In this document: positions 1 to 11,384 of the stretch, one piece after another | Numbering within the stretch: position 1 is the first letter of the stretch | Layout of the letters: each line of letters begins with the position of its first letter | Origin: Alviniconcha marisindica | Lineage: Eukaryota; Mollusca; Gastropoda; Provannidae | Direction of reading: 5' to 3' | Length of the DNA: 64,000 bases | NCBI GenBank assembly: GCA_018857735.1 | Contig: JABMCL010002494.1 | Location: forward strand, 72,001-136,000 | Position numbers and translations under genes: made by a program | Notes under the pieces: model-generated | What the model was told of the DNA's origin: nothing | Seen by the model: only the letters and a program-made list of their open reading frames with translations | Database searches by the model: none

Positions 1-804
1 TTGCCACGCTGAAGGCTGTCGTCACTAACTGAACGCTATAACACGTGGTTTGATTGAATAACGATGTTTTTCCCTTAAAAGGTAAATTACACCGAAGCCG
101 ATTACTTGGTCAATACTGGAACCGCCATTTGTATTGATAACGTGAACATCTAGGTCACCAAGCCCTAGGTCACAGGCACTGTAGCGAAAATAATGCTCCA
201 AAAATACAACACCCCTTGTTACACCAAAGCCTGCAAGGCAATAAGGCATGCAATCAGTATGAAGGTCATATGGACTAAGTGGCCCGTTCGGGACTAAATG
301 TTAGTGGCACGCATCACCTTGTTTTAGTTCTCTGCCTACTAGCTGCAAACAGCGCACGATCAGATGTAACCCCAACCAAAAGAAACCGTTCCCGTCTAGT
401 TGAGTTACACCAAGTTCTCTCTCACATAACAGCAAATTGGCTTGCTCAAAAGTTTGTTTGCAGGTAACCCCCCCCCCCCCTTTCCAAATCGAGATGATAG
501 TGGTAATAAAGATGGCGAGTGAAGGAAGAATCGGGGAGAACAAAAATGAATTGTACAGATTTCATCGCACGGCGAATTCGCTTCTTCTTCGGGTAAGCAG
601 AGTGAGAAAACGTGAGAGAGGTGATGCGGAAAGTATTAGGCCATTCTGTATTATACAGCAAACCCCCAGCACCCTCCTCTCCACGTGCGACGTCGTTCTC
701 ATCAACATCGTCATGTGATTAAAATAACATACAGAGGAATTTTGTTCTCTTTTTTTTTGTAGCTGTGGCCGGTGCAATGCCCTGGAAGTCACCACGGTAT
801 CACC

Positions 805-815
<11 letters not shown>

Positions 816-899
<84 letters not shown>
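816..899. repeat. (TG)n microsatellite
   Basis: Uninterrupted TG dinucleotide repeat of about 42 units, preceded by a short (AT)n. The open reading frame rich in His-Thr on the other strand is an artefact of this repeat. Confidence 0.97.
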
Positions 900-902
<3 letters not shown>

Positions 903-1279
903 CTTGCAACATTTTTGTTTGCCCTTGATAAAATTAAAAATTAATTGAATTGCACACTCAAGTCCAATGATATAGCAACATTATTGAAGGAAATAATTTT
1001 TTGACAGATAACAATCGATAAACTTGAAATTAAATTCGCATAATTTCTATAGAAAAAGAAATGGATGTAATGTAAACGATTTTAATAAAAATGTAGCAAA
1101 GTAAATGGCTTGTTGGCAGATAAATACATGAACACATAAAAATCGGCAATATCCACTCGCTGTCCTCAAAGGGTTTGAGAATGCGTGTGTGCGTTTACTT
1201 GTGTATATGCACTGGCATAGTATGGAATGAACTGATATGTGGATATGCCAACGTACTGCATACGTTAAGTTCATTCCGT

Positions 1280-1280
<1 letters not shown>

Positions 1281-1342
<62 letters not shown>
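1281..1342. repeat. (CA)n microsatellite
   Basis: Uninterrupted CA repeat of about 31 units. Apparent ORFs across it on both strands are repeat artefacts. Confidence 0.97.
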
Positions 1343-1343
<1 letters not shown>

Positions 1344-2197
1344 TCTCATACCATAAAATTTTGAGGACCGCAAACCGACGACAGTGGTGGACACTGCCAA
1401 AATATCAAAAGGGCATTAAAAAAGTACTGAACGAATAATATACACATATACATATACACATATACACGTGGACCTGTAATAATGACCAAGCCAGGAGCGT
1501 TCAACTCTTCCTTACCTTTCACTGAGATGAAGTAATCCATTCACCAGAAAATCCGCACACTGAGCAAGGCTTTACGTTGTCTATTGCGTATGATAAGACG
1601 AACTGGAAACAACACCAACTTACACGCGCACCCTCATGATGACTGCGTTTACTCCATGGCAATACAACTACTGTTGGGGATAGGGGATCGTTTGCACTTT
1701 TATTTAGAAACTGTGGAGAATGTCGTTGTCCAAGTAAAGGCACATTTGTTTTTAAATGTTCATCAGATCCTCCAACTATTATTGTGCAAGTTATGACACA
1801 TCCACATGGATATTTTGGGCGCGTGAATCATCTGTAGAGCTATGTAGGGCACAAATGGCATGACGACATTTAGCAGCGACACACGATACCCACGCACAAC
1901 GCTGAGGCGGATGATGATTTAAGAAACAGCGATCAATACTTAACGGAATAAAACGAGCCTTATTAAGGTACTGTTTACGTAATTGATATGTTGAAGTCTT
2001 AAATCCGTTATGCAGTCATGCAGTCACTTGCCATTTCGGACTGGCAATCGTTTCCTGCCGAAGGTCTTGAAAAAGGCTTCTGCTGTTTTAGGTCGTACAA
2101 GTTACCTCTAACCGAAACGACTTCCTTTTAAGGCAGTAGATTATTATGTGAAACAGTGTTTTTGTCTGAAAGTATCCTGCATGATGAACATGCAAGA

Positions 2198-2490
2198 TGG
2201 TTACGGTAGAGTCACGGAATATACATGTACATGCATAGTGTAAACTGGTTACGGTAGACTCACGGAATATACGTGTACATGGATGGTGTAATCTGGTTAC
2301 CATAGCGTCATGGAATATACATGTATAGTGTAGTCTGGTTACCATAGCGTCTTGGAATATACATGTGCGCGTTTAGTGTAATCTGGTTACTATAGCGTCA
2401 TGGAATATCATAGTACATGTACATATATGTCATGGCATATACATGTATATATGTATATTGTAAGCTGGATATCATAGCGTCATGAATACT
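2198..2490. repeat. 48-bp minisatellite, about six units
   Basis: Units begin TGGTTAC and contain the core GGAATATACATGTA. Unit starts near 2198, 2246, 2294, 2336 and 2384 give periods of 48, 48, 42 and 48, followed by degenerate units. The units differ at several positions, so the array is old or loosely homogenised. Confidence 0.85.
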
Positions 2491-2641
2491 CCATTATAAT
2501 AAGCTGAAACCATTCATCTTTTGGAGGGATTCTGAAGGTCAGACACTGACTGTGAAAGTTTAGATCATAAGACTTTATTGCACAGGATTGTGGTTATTTA
2601 CTACTACAATTTTTGAAGTTTGAAAAACTGTCGGTTAACTA

Positions 2642-2664
2642 CCCCCCCCCCCCCCCCCCCCCCC
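2642..2664. repeat. Poly-C tract
   Basis: Twenty-three consecutive C residues; a length-unstable homopolymer whose exact size may be a sequencing estimate. Confidence 0.95.
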
Positions 2665-2945
2665 TTTACATCCAAAACAAAAATATTCAAGTGGCAGCAA
2701 CCCGATCCTAGGTTTACAAATTATTGCCACGCTGTAAGATGACGACCGTGATTTACACTTCACTGATAAAAATATTTGAAACTGACACCCTGTGCTCTCC
2801 TGTATCACAAATCCAGTTTGCGTGCTAATACAATTGCATTCGAGGTTGATGGGGCTGGTAAAAACACCAGACTAATTTGACCACGTGGAACTGGCCCGGT
2901 TATGGCAATCGTAGAGACTTAGACCGTAGCCCGCTTGTTCTCCAG

Positions 2946-3148
2946 TTCCAGGTCCCAAGCGGTGAGGAAACCCCGACGCCACAAGAGGCCAAAGTTGGCG
3001 AGTTTTACGACCTTCTGATCCAGTCTATCGACATTCTGAGGGGCTGGGCGGACAAAGTGCCTGGCTTCGGAGACCTGTGCAAGGAAGACCAGGAATTGCT
3101 CTTTAACTCCGCCACCCTCGAGCTCTTTGTCCTCAGACTCGCCTACAG
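2946..3148 (+). CDS. NR4A: NR4A/HR38-type orphan nuclear receptor, ligand-binding-domain exon 1 (partial gene)
   Basis: First visible coding exon of an NR4A-family (Nurr1/NGFI-B/HR38) nuclear receptor, a DNA-binding transcription factor of the nucleus that in known members is ligand-independent and immediate-early. It encodes the start of the ligand-binding domain, with the family signatures EFYDLL, IRGWA-like ILRGWADKVPGFGDL and LELFVLRLAYR. The reading frame is open upstream, but the acceptor after a pyrimidine-rich CTTGTTCTCCAG gives an exon starting Phe-Gln, matching the position where vertebrate NR4A genes have an intron. The donor is AG|GTGCGT; the last codon is split and finished by the first base of the next exon (AGA, Arg). 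The DNA-binding domain and N-terminus lie left of the window. The three exons encode about 213 residues. Family assignment is very secure; which NR4A paralogue cannot be told, and invertebrates usually have one. Confidence 0.93.
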
Positions 3149-3248
3149 GTGCGTCGGACATTAGTAATTGGCTCCCGATTTTTTAAGTTGTTCTTTAAAT
3201 AATAATTTCAGTGCTGGTTTTACTCATATGTAATACGATGATGACTGA

Positions 3249-3271
3249 CACACACACACACACACACACAC
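3249..3271. repeat. Short (CA)n microsatellite in NR4A intron
   Basis: About 11 CA units followed by a T-rich and (TA)n stretch, within the 1.9-kb intron 3149-5086. Confidence 0.9.
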
Positions 3272-3844
3272 AATTTTTTATATATATAAAAAGTATTGTT
3301 TTGTTCGGTAGATGCATTTTCTCGTGTCCATCCCTGGTTGTCTTCTCGGGTCACTCTGGCATGATGCCTAGCGGTGGACTGCGTTAAGATGTCTAGAATC
3401 AGCTGTCTTTCCGCTCATTAAAATTTTAGATTTAGGGCTCGACGTCAGGTGGCACCATGTTCGTGTTGACGGCGGTTTTGAGGACGATGGCACATCAAGT
3501 CCTGGAAAGCCACTCAGACTGGGACGTCACAAGTAATCTCGTACTTGGCGCGAAGTGCAGCCGCCATATTATGTTTGCCTCATGAGATTAAGCATAGCAA
3601 AAGAGCGAAAAACTGCTGAATTCTGAACAAAACCGTAATAATTATTGGCGTATTGCAATCAAAGTACATTCATTTGAAAGCTGGAACAGTCAACAACACT
3701 GTGATCAGAGCGAAAGCTTATACAATCAAACATCAAAGTGCTTGCATGTGTTACACTGGCAACATATTTCAATCACTCGCTTAGCACCTTTTTATATATC
3801 TGAACTACTGCACCTTTAGATATCTGAACTACTGCACTCCCGCT

Positions 3845-4268
3845 CTTCATCAGACACACGCATGCTCAAACTGCAACAACCCCGTCGCATTTGCTTTTTT
3901 TCTCCCTGTTCGGTCGTCACAGCTGGAACGACCTCCCCCAAGACGTCAGGTCGGACTCGCCCTTCCTTCGGGGGAAAAAACCCACCACCACCACCCCCCT
4001 CAACACGAATTTCTTCTATAAATACTTCACTTGAGCAACACTCTCCTTCACCCTTATCAGTCTGTCCACCCAAATTAGTCTGTGTAATGTGTGTGCTGTT
4101 TTATGTATGCTAGTCATTCATGCTTGTACACCGTTGTCTAGCTGTGCCCATTGTTAGTTCTGTAAAATTAATAACACTGTTCATTTCAACGCACGTGCAT
4201 TCAATATATTTGTATTGTTCAGCGCTTGAAGTCACAGGGTAGGCGCTTTATAAATTCCTGTATTATTA
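3845..4268 (+). mobile_element. CR1-like LINE 3' fragment in NR4A intron
   Basis: Around 3910-3960 the plus strand reads FGRHSWNDLPQDVRSDSP, the C-terminal motif of CR1/Jockey-superfamily ORF2 proteins (F...WN.LP..VR). It is followed by about 300 bp of non-coding tail ending GCGCTTTATAAATTCC and a TTATTA repeat, the 3' terminus style of these LINEs. The fragment is 5'-truncated and lies in the same orientation as the host gene. Confidence 0.8.
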
Positions 4269-4339
4269 CTGTGCGACCGTAACTATAATTATGACAGGTT
4301 GGAGCTCAGCGGCGAACCTTCTATAAAGCAGATAAACTG

Positions 4340-4620
4340 ACTGTGATTGCAAAGCCTGTGAATCGGGCAGGCCTAGCGGAGCTGGTAATGCAGAAGGTCG
4401 CAGTAAGATTTCGCATCGGCTTTCCGTTCTTCTGGAAATGTGGTTTATGGACACTGTCCTGTGACTTTGCCCCAGCAATTACTGAATGAAACGTTAATAT
4501 GGTTCAATCGCACCCCATCAAAAATATAGAATCATTCTGTTGGTGACAGTGCGTTAGATATAGTTCCCTTAGAATAATTCTGTTGGTGACAGTGCGTAAG
4601 ATATAGTTCCCTCCTTCTTG
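4340..4620 (+). mobile_element. Degenerate tRNA-derived SINE, copy 1
   Basis: Shares an ordered set of blocks with 11385-11620: GGCCTAGC, then TGTGGT followed by GGACA and GTGACTTTG, then TGAAAC and a CATTCTG/GTGAC block. This copy is more degraded in its tRNA-like head than the 11.4-kb copy and carries a 43-bp tandem duplication near its 3' end. Confidence 0.65.
4528..4613. repeat. 43-bp tandem duplication inside SINE copy
   Basis: Two adjacent near-identical 43-bp units, each containing ATTCTGTTGGTGACAGTGCG and ending TAGTTCCCT. It post-dates SINE insertion, because the other copy at 11.4 kb has a single unit. Confidence 0.88.
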
Positions 4621-5086
4621 CACCTACTGGGATCTCGGTCCCCGGTAGCAGACTACATCACCGGAGACATCTCGGCCTTCAGCATAAGCCGAGTGATCCT
4701 TACACATCAAGGTGTTCACATTTCGGAAATCTGAACACGAGAGGCCTACAAAAGATAACAAGTACAACTTCTAACACACGAGATACACCTCCCGATTTTC
4801 TAGCCGTCACTTGTATCGTGTAATACACATTCTGCATGTGTACGTAGTTCGCAATATACATTGTAACTTCATCGTACGTATTGCAAGATGCAAATTTTAG
4901 ACGATCTCTTTTTAAAGTTTCAAATTCAAAATGCCGTAATCATCAGTTCATCAGTTCCACAGTACACCTTTCAGTAACCACCACATTTTGTATTTTATTT
5001 TATGCGAATGCTTTGCTGTTTATTTCGATACCCGTTCCTCTACAGTGACAATTCCTCTCAACCCCAAGCTTCCATTATGTTTTCAG

Positions 5087-5265
5087 AATCCAGCCGTGTG
5101 ACGACAAGATCATCTTCGATAATGGTCTGGTGTACCACAGACTGCAGTGTATGCGTATGTTCGGGGACTGGATCAACTCGATCGTGGAGTTCGGCCTCAG
5201 TCTTCACCGCATGACCATCGACATCTCCTCCATCTCCTGCGTGGCCGCACTCGCCCTTGTTACAT
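5087..5265 (+). CDS. NR4A: NR4A/HR38 nuclear receptor, ligand-binding-domain exon 2
   Basis: Acceptor TATGTTTTCAG|A; the first base completes the Arg codon split at the end of the previous exon, then the frame reads IQPCDDKIIFDNGLVYHRLQ and CMRMFGDWINSIVEFGLSLH, ending SCVAALALVT. This aligns without gaps to the middle of the NR4A ligand-binding domain (KLIFCNG..LHR.QC...FG.W...I.EF). Donor is ACAT|GTAGGT. Both flanking intron positions match those in vertebrate NR4A genes. The single leftover T joins TG of the next exon as TTG (Leu), where vertebrate and fly proteins have Glu just before RHGL. No nearby alternative donor restores Glu, so the Leu seems real. Confidence 0.93.
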
Positions 5266-5509
5266 GTAGGTTACTGGCCGCCTGCTGCCGATTACTTCAC
5301 TCCAAATTAATGTACACATTGGCCATTGGAAACTAAAACCTGCAGCTGAAGCTGGTGTTATCAAGAAGCCGATTTAAGAAATATTTCCTTTAAAATAACT
5401 GTTCATTTTATTATTATACATGTTGGTTAGTTTGTACGTCAATGGATCACACAATGTAATAATATCACACTCAACTTTGATGAAACCAAACCAAACCACG
5501 TTATCCTTG

Positions 5510-5850
5510 ACTTACCTCAAGGACTGAGGAAAAAACCTAAATGGGCAAAGAAGGCAAAAATCAGAAATGCAAATTTCTAGTGGCACTGGCAGGCAGACAT
5601 TTTCTGACTGGTGAATAGGAATGTTATCTGGGTCCTTGACAGAGGGGACCTTTAGTTCTGCCCATTCCAGTTTTAGAAACCAGCATGATGACGTCGTCTC
5701 AAGTCTCTGCTTGCTGCCCGTTTTGTGTAAATTAAGCTTTGTATAGTCAGTATGCCCGTGCGTGCGTGCATGCGTGCGTAAATTAGTCTCTATGGACACA
5801 ATTTTGTGCTTTATAAATACTTTGTTATTATTATGAAACTGTTTTAACAA
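5510..5850 (+). mobile_element. CR1-like LINE 3' end in NR4A intron 2
   Basis: From about 5695 to 5840 this matches the 3' end of the LINE at 13050-13885: CTCAAGTCT...TGCTGCCC, then TTTGTATAGTCAGTATG, then a GTGCG-rich stretch, TTTTG(T/C)(G/A)CTTTATAAATACTT and an ATT-rich end. It is a 5'-truncated copy of the same family. The part before about 5690 also resembles 10737-10825 (GAAGGCAAAAAT.AGAAATGCA), so its left border is uncertain. Confidence 0.75.
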
Positions 5851-5928
5851 TCTGATTTAAAACTTTAAAAAAAAAAATCCCTACTGCACCTGATACCTTA
5901 CCCCTACTGTGTCTTACCTTTCTTGCAG

Positions 5929-6188
5929 TGCGGCATGGACTGAAAGAGCAGAGTAAGATGGAGGAGCTTCAGATGAAGGTGATTGACTGTCTGCGTGACC
6001 ACTGTACCTACAATAGTGAGGCCCAGAAGAAGTCCAACTTCTTCTCCAGAATCTTGGGCAAAACAGCAGAGCTTAGGTCACTGAGTCGTGAAGGTCTTCA
6101 GAGGATGTACCATTACAAGGTGGAAAACGTCATCCGTGCTCCTACAATCATCGAGAACCTGTATCTGTCTAACCAGCTTCCTTTCTAA
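5929..6188 (+). CDS. NR4A: NR4A/HR38 nuclear receptor, last coding exon with stop
   Basis: Acceptor CTTTCTTGCAG|TG. It encodes RHGLKEQSKMEELQMKVIDC, then the AEAQKK-like SEAQKKSNFFSRILGK typical of insect HR38, the conserved ELRSL...GLQRMY and the terminal helix 12 IIENLYLSNQLPF, then TAA at 6186-6188. The Leu-Pro-Phe C-terminus is diagnostic of NR4A. Odd points: helix 12 is one residue longer than in vertebrate and fly members as I recall them (IID.LFLDTLPF), and GKTAEL replaces the usual GKLPEL. Splice phase agrees with exon 2. The 663-bp intron before it carries a LINE 3' end. Confidence 0.94.
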
Positions 6189-6529
6189 ACACATGGTCGT
6201 TGTTGACAATGGCATTTCTGATTACCTCCTTGATTCCAATTATGTACGAAGTATGAAAAGAAGTGAAGAAAAATAGCTGGGTAGTGAATTGTTGTGGCAT
6301 CAGAGTTTTGGTCTGAAATACCTTAGTCAACATTGGAAAGAAAAAACAGGAACAATTGCTAGTTCTTTTACAGCTTGGAGCTGAAGGCCAGTTTTGGGCT
6401 CCAAAGCACAGCAGAACAAAGTCCCAGTTTGTGAGGAGTGCAAAGGGGTTGCAAATAAATCTAATATTTGGGAAGAACATTATATTGCCGTTTGCCTTGG
6501 ACAGGCAGAGGAGTTTCACAACGCAAGGG

Positions 6530-6538
<9 letters not shown>

Positions 6539-6602
<64 letters not shown>
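6539..6602. repeat. (TA)n microsatellite flanked by GT/CA
   Basis: About 27 TA units preceded by GTGTGTG and followed by CACACAC, so the whole tract can fold on itself. It lies in the NR4A 3' UTR. Tyr-Ile-rich ORFs on both strands are artefacts of it. Confidence 0.96.
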
Positions 6603-7486
6603 CCAAACTTGTGTCTTATAATCTCATGAAAATTATCATTAGCAAACAAATGGGGAATAACACGATAGATATAAATGATTACCTTTTGCACTACAATCTG
6701 GATCTTGTTTAAAATTCTATTGTGGAATGATACCTACACAAAGGTGCCATGAAAGCTTTAAAGACACTTCATAGGCCAGATGTGGTGCTACTGAAGACTA
6801 AAGTGCCATTACAAAAGTACTGTCTTCAAGGAAAACTGGTAACTGATCAAAAGTGTAAGACATAAATAATGTAAAAATGTATTGTTTTGTAAATGCTAGT
6901 AGAATTACTGCAGGCCAACAGTGATAGGCACCAGAGAACTGTATAAAATACTTAAAACACCAAAAATTGTGTGCCTGTGCGGTATCAATTTAACTGCCCA
7001 CAGAATGTTTGGATTCTTCAACATTTGCCTACTGGATAGTAGTTATTTTTCTCTTTCTTTTCAGCAGATTTTGTTTTAAAAATTGTCCAACAAATGTTTT
7101 GCCCAAATTTCAGCGCAAGAGCAAACAGTGCAGAAAATCTGTGAATGTGTTGATAAAACAAGCTGACACAACTTAGTCTGCACAGTGGAATAGGGCAGAA
7201 ATCCTTTCTTTGAATAACTTTTCATTTCCAAATAGTTGAAGTCACTATGGCACAAACTGATGTTGAAAAGTAAACATGCTCAACGAAATACAAGAAGGAA
7301 TCACTAACCAACAGTGTAAACCCGATTGTGTGAAATTATACTATTTCAGTCCTCAGTCAACTGTTTTGTTGGGCAACCTGCAAGAGAATTGTGTTCTTCT
7401 CTGCTTATTGTTCATTTAGTAGGAAATGTATAAAGTTAGCTTTGTTCCTGTTCAAGGTTGATCTATAAATGGCTGTATTATTATTA

Positions 7487-7495
7487 TTATTTATT
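7487..7495 (+). promoter_or_regulatory. AU-rich element nonamer in NR4A 3' UTR
   Basis: TTATTTATT within a TTATTATTATTTATTTTT stretch. The nonamer matches the class of destabilising elements known from immediate-early transcripts; function here is inferred from the family, not shown. Confidence 0.4.
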
Positions 7496-8338
7496 TTTGC
7501 TAAGTGTACACTATTTGGATGTTGTCTGATATTTATTTGATTTTGTTTCTGTTAAGTGGCACTTTCTCTTATTTTGGGGTATTTTGGATATTGTCAAATG
7601 ATTGTGAAGTGTATAAAGCATTTTATATGGTGAAAATCGAATCTGTGATTTTTTCATACATTTGATAAAGTGGAACTGAAGTTTATATATGTCTATGTTT
7701 AAGTGCAAGCTTTGATTCACAAAGTGTACCTCATTCAGTATACATGTACCTGTCTTTGTGGCATTTTGTCGGCTGTCCCTTTGGTCTGTTGTTATCTATA
7801 GTTAATATCTGAACAATTGACAACACATCATGTATCAACAATCCACGACTGGCCATGTTGGCGCTATGCCCAGCAGCAGCACGGAGATCCCAGTTGATAT
7901 TTTATTCCCTACCTGCAGTTTAGTAGAGAATGGTTGGAACATAGCAATGACTGACTTAAAGCATTTTTCTAGTCTGAGCTTTAAAACGCAACAATTCTAA
8001 ACGTCTAACATGCCAAATTAAACAAATTCTGGGTAAAATATCTGTGCTTGGGTTTATCTGATATTGTTTATATACGTATGTACAATATTCGCACAATAGC
8101 ACCACTCTTGTTTCAAGCAGGCATTCAACTTGCGCACTTGCCTTCCCTTGAAGTGTTTTATGTGACTGTTACATGCTATTGCCCCTTCTGCCTTTACTGA
8201 AAGCTTATCAATGAATCGTGAATGCCGTTTCAGTTCTGCACTGTTTTAAAATGTTATTGACATAATATACGTCTAACATTTGGACATATGATAAATCCAG
8301 AAAATGTAATTATTTTGATACATTTTTACTTCTGTACT

Positions 8339-8344
8339 AATAAA
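8339..8344 (+). terminator. Poly(A) signal AATAAA, probable NR4A 3' end
   Basis: AATAAA inside CTAATAAAGTTGATGG, followed within about 45 bases by a GT-rich stretch (GTGTGAATGTC). It is the best signal after the stop codon. Confidence 0.55.
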
Positions 8345-9186
8345 GTTGATGGTGACATGATGCATGATTCAACGACTTTAAAATGTGTGAATGTCAATTT
8401 GCCCTAACACCAGTATTTTCCTGTCATTCTAAAACACTAACTGTGCAGTAAATGTTTACATTATATATACCCACTGAAGCAAATCACATCAAATCATAGA
8501 TTTACCTTTGATACTATACTACAGTTATCGACAGATATACAAATAACATGTTAGATCTTTGAGTAGACTATCTTCATCATCTAGCAGTGTTGTGGTCATC
8601 AAACATGAATGAACAAAATAATGAAAAGTTAGTACATTACTGAATATTAAACAAAACAGATTGGTGGCCATACATTATAGCTATCAATGGTGATTGTGTC
8701 AAAACCTGCAAGACACAAATAAATAAATAAATATTATGGGCATATGCAGACACGCAAGATGAGCCAAAGCCCAATAACCAGAATAATAAGCGACAATGCA
8801 TACGTTTCTGGTGCACAATATTTTTCGTCTTCTTTTTGTTCAGCTATACTCTTAAGACAACATTTCCTGCTAAAAGAAAATCATATGTGACATTCAACCT
8901 GCCCAAAAAGGCAAGTTATTAGATGTCACCTTCAGGTTGACTTGATTTAGGTCACATTTTTGTGTGCATGTACTTCTTTTCTTCAGATTTCAGTGGTATG
9001 CTAAAATACTTTTTTCCCAGTGCACCATTGCTAGTCTCAGTCAGTCACTCTGGCCTGGATGAGGTCACTGAAGTTAAGTGCATGAGGAACCAATGGAAAT
9101 GGATGAAGAGAACTGACTCCTTATATGTCTAACATACGTCAAAAAAAGAAAAAGAAAAAAAGTTCAAATGAAGAATTCTGCATGGA

Positions 9187-9296
9187 AATTTAATCAGTTG
9201 CTGAGTAACAATACGCGTAGCCTTGATTACATCAGATTTAATCAGTTCACACCCTTGCTTAGTAACAATACATTTAGCCTTGATTACATCAGACCC
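9187..9296. repeat. Two-unit tandem duplication
   Basis: Two units of about 55-60 bp share AATCAGTT, GAGTAACAATAC or TTAGTAACAATAC, and then TAGCCTTGATTACATCAGA. No coding role is seen. Confidence 0.8.
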
Positions 9297-11384
9297 GTCT
9301 TCCAAGTATTCTAAAGACATAGCCTTTTCAGAAGCAACTTACAATACAGACAGACTCAGAGAGTAAGGCAAAACATGCAATGCTATCTTTTGGCTTAAAA
9401 GAGGGATCATTTAATACCTCAGGAAAGCACTTTAGCACTGTGTATCTTAGTTTCTCCATTGACAGGACGGTAAATTCTGCTAAACCAGTTTATTGGTTTG
9501 GACAATTAAAGTAGTGCAAAGAAGAAAAAAGAAGATGAAGGGGAATAAATGTGTCATTTGCTGAAATTTTTGTAAAACTGACCTAAAACACACATCCAAT
9601 GTTTCACAATCATTGGTATAATGAACTTATTTAATAGAAAACCAGTATGATTTGAACATGGGCCTATTACAGATGGCAACTGGTAGAACAAACATACAGC
9701 TACAAAATAATCATCACATTTCAACTATTATAATCCATGATGGCATGCAGCTATCAATCAGATGTGTACAAAACTATACACATATATGATCACTTCCACT
9801 TCCAACACATCCACAAAAAGTCTCTAACCCCCCCCCCCCTCCCCCCAAAAAAGGGAGAAAAAGAAAAAAAAAGGTAAAGATTAACAATGTAAATGTTCCA
9901 ACAGTTTTGCTTCATACCATGTATATTGTGATGTTGATGTTGCACAAAACTGTGGCATAAGTAAATTTACATGTCAGATGATGTGATGTTGTTTTGTATG
10001 AAACTAATCATTTGAGCGAACGTTATCCCCCCCCCCCCCCCAAAAAAAAAAAAGAAGAAGAAAAAGAGCACAGCCTACACTTTCCTTTGGTCTTAAAAGT
10101 GGAAACTGACTTGCGGCGAAGACTGAAACAGTCATATTCTTTGTTCCTTTATTCATCTTGATCCATTGCATTTAGGAATTTAAAAAAAAGTATTTTGTAT
10201 ATTTGCACTTCTTTATCTCCTAAAAGTGCTACAATATGGCATTTTTGTTACACAGTTTATCATTTGTACGGATCGCCAAAACAGTTTGAGCATGATGGTG
10301 CCAAGCCAAGCTTGCTGAATTTTTTTTCATGTCTATCTATATACTTTTGTACAGTGAAAGGAATAAAACATTGAAAAACAGTTGTTCCAGTTTGCTGCAG
10401 CAGCTGGTGGTGGTAGTGGGTTGGTTGGTTGTATGAATGTATGTTCCTCAAAAACAAGAAAAGGTACATATTTCTTTCTAGCTTTAAACACTTTGTTGTT
10501 TCACATGACAATAAGTGTAGGTTTTATCACCATAAAACAGTTGTTTGATATTTATACCTTTCCTTTGTTGTTTCACCTATTGTTGTCAGTTTGATCACAA
10601 TGAAACAGTGACTTGATATATTCATGCCCAGCCTACCACGAGTCATATTAGCCAACCATAGCTCAAAAGGCAAAACACAGTGAACCACATCACAAGTAGA
10701 AAGGGATTCACTAATCACAATAAATTTTTACTACGTTTGAAGGACTGGGACAAAAACAACAAAAAGTTAAATAACCTGGAAAAGAAAAAAACTGGGAAGG
10801 CAAAAATAAGAAATGCAGAATTACTGGCAGCAAGCAATAGATGCAAAACTATATATATTTTTTCACTTAAATATATATCCAGCAATTCATGCACATTTCT
10901 GTACAAAGTGTGCAACAGCGCATATTTACATTCACACACAGGGGGAGGTCATTTCTGTGCCCTTAGATTATGGTCTACACTGAAGCCTTTGATTGCTTGG
11001 TTGTTGTTCTAAAAAAAATTGGGGGTGTCAGGAAGAAAAAAAACTAAGCAAAACTTGGGAGGGAGAGGATACAAGAACAAACATAAGTACTGCAAAGTAG
11101 AACCACAATAGGCAGCTAATAATATGACACACATTGTGACATCCATCCATCCATCCATGCAGGCACATATATACATATATATATATATATATCTGCGGAG
11201 TGCTTTCTTTGTAGGGTTTAGAAAACAAAAATGAGTTAGGTTATTTTTAATAATCAATCCCTTGCAGAGAAGCCACTGTAGATCAAAATCATGTAATTTG
11301 TCTGTAACAATATCTTTCCACAGTATATCTGTCCTTTAGGATCCTGAGAAAAGCTTTAAGATTGGGAGCAGTTTCCTGCCATCT

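Larger units (their letters stand above)
1..2945. other. Intronic sequence upstream of the first visible NR4A exon
   Basis: No coding exon is recognisable here on either strand; in particular no nuclear-receptor DNA-binding domain with its two C4 zinc fingers is seen. Contents are a (TG)n tract, a (CA)n tract, a 48-bp minisatellite and a 23-base C run, listed separately. Since the first exon to the right begins inside the receptor, this stretch is probably part of a long intron. Confidence 0.6.
6189..8365 (+). other. NR4A: NR4A 3' untranslated region
   Basis: AT-rich sequence after the stop with no coding potential. It contains a (TA)n microsatellite, several ATTTA pentamers (near 6989, 7411, 7489, 7530) and one TTATTTATT nonamer at 7487-7495, the form of AU-rich element that destabilises immediate-early mRNAs. 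The first good poly(A) signal with a following GT-rich stretch is at 8339. The end is inferred from that signal, and shorter isoforms are possible (an AATAAA occurs near 6454). Confidence 0.6.

Noticed and set aside
562..912. 116-codon minus-strand ORF rich in Thr-His
   Set aside because: It is a translation of the (TG)n microsatellite; likewise the frames over the (CA)n at 1281, the (TA)n at 6539, the (GA)n at 33233 and the (CA)n at 63097.
2198..2490. Regularly repeated units resembling a CRISPR array
   Set aside because: The units are directly adjacent with no unique spacers and the genome is an animal's; it is a minisatellite. The same applies to 45288-45600.
1..2945. Search for the NR4A DNA-binding-domain exons
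   Set aside because: No C4 zinc-finger sequence (CAVCGD, CEGCKGFF type) is visible on the plus strand left of 2946.
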